A DNA stretch of 31,527 bases from Mycoemilia scoparia. Lineage: Eukaryota; Kickxellomycota; Kickxellomycetes; Kickxellales; Kickxellaceae. A model generated the notes under the pieces. It saw only the letters and a program-made list of their open reading frames with translations. It was not told the origin of the DNA and searched no databases. Made by a program: the position numbers and the translations under genes. This document shows positions 31,207 to 31,527 of this stretch, in pieces. Each line of letters opens with the position of its first letter. Position 1 is the first letter of the stretch. The stretch is from positions 1 through 31,527 of the forward strand of contig JANBPU010000187.1 of assembly GCA_027575805.1 (NCBI GenBank), given 5' to 3'.

Positions 31207-31527
31207 GTAATGAAATCTTGCTTTATAATTTAAAAATATTTTAATGAAATGTATAAATAAAAGTTTGGAAGTCATTTATTTGAAATCAATATTTTTAAGT
31301 TTTTATAATTTTGACTCTAAAACAAGTAGTAAAATTTCATTCAATATATATTTTATCATTGTTTCTATCTCTTGTTTCTAGCCTGTTGCCTTGTTACAGG
31401 CATGGTCACTATAGAAAAATTATATTCGAAAAATATTCAAATATTCAATTTTATATTCGAAAAATATATGAATATACAAAAATATTCAAAAATATATATT
31501 GATTGTGTGTGAATATTCAATAATGTA
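31207..31527. repeat. Extremely AT-rich end with short repeated ATATTCGAAAAATAT words
   Basis: No gene. From about 31420 to the end, ATATTCGAAAAATAT occurs twice and variants of AATATTCAAAAATAT several times. They are partly palindromic (GAATATTC). It may be the edge of a repeat array continuing outside the window. Confidence 0.5.

Noticed and set aside
1..31527. CRISPR arrays, bacterial operons, rRNA
   Set aside because: No regularly spaced repeats, no ribosome-binding-site pattern and no rRNA signatures; genes are spliced and eukaryotic in style.

Overview
This window looks like nuclear DNA of a fungus, most likely an early-diverging one. It is AT-rich, with simple-sequence tracts in both coding and non-coding DNA. 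Many introns of about 85-155 bases have GTAAGT-type donors, and one housekeeping gene is swollen with poly-Ser/Gly/Asn/Gln/Asp tracts. The lineage call is inference; no rRNA or tRNA gene was seen.

Left third (1-13.1 kb) is ordinary gene space, all coded on the minus strand. Two tandem eight-exon genes (537-2723 and 3520-5708) encode paralogous membrane proteins of about 440 residues. Their intron phases are identical (0,2,0,1,0,2,0) although their sequences are far apart. They are followed by a two-exon gene (6705-13094) for a very large SAPS-domain protein, a regulatory subunit of Sit4/PP6-type phosphatase. A 120-bp MITE-like element with perfect 28-bp inverted ends lies at 5932-6051, with degenerate relatives at about 251-372 and 21334-21456. 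The 2.5 kb upstream of the SAPS gene holds microsatellites and no convincing gene.

Right half (15.5-31.5 kb) is an accessory, repeat-built region. Three intact copies of an unrecognised ~200-residue protein (15585, 25361, 30287; plus strand) share parts of their 5' or 3' flanks in a mosaic pattern. Around them lie relics of at least two other repeated coding families that I could only see by comparing copies within the window. The R family is a spliced minus-strand unit with a conserved GTAAGT donor, at about 19.6, 20.6, 24.7 and 27.9 kb. The P family has an 'AL-x-KM-x-PQE'-like motif, at 16.6, 20.3, 30.0 and 31.1 kb, with a possible fifth piece at 16.8 kb. A larger broken gene (17088-18590) has at least two frame changes and in-frame stops.

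Scattered among these are single-copy genes: a leucine-rich-repeat-like protein (21594-22610), an orphan with a CxxH/CxxC motif (22884-23627), a partial four-helix membrane protein (to 27008), and a recognisable RNase MRP/P protein subunit of the Snm1/Rpp21/Rpr2 type (28595-29485). In that last gene the natural N-terminus is cut off by an in-frame TGA in the context TGA-CTA-G, the known stop-codon read-through context.
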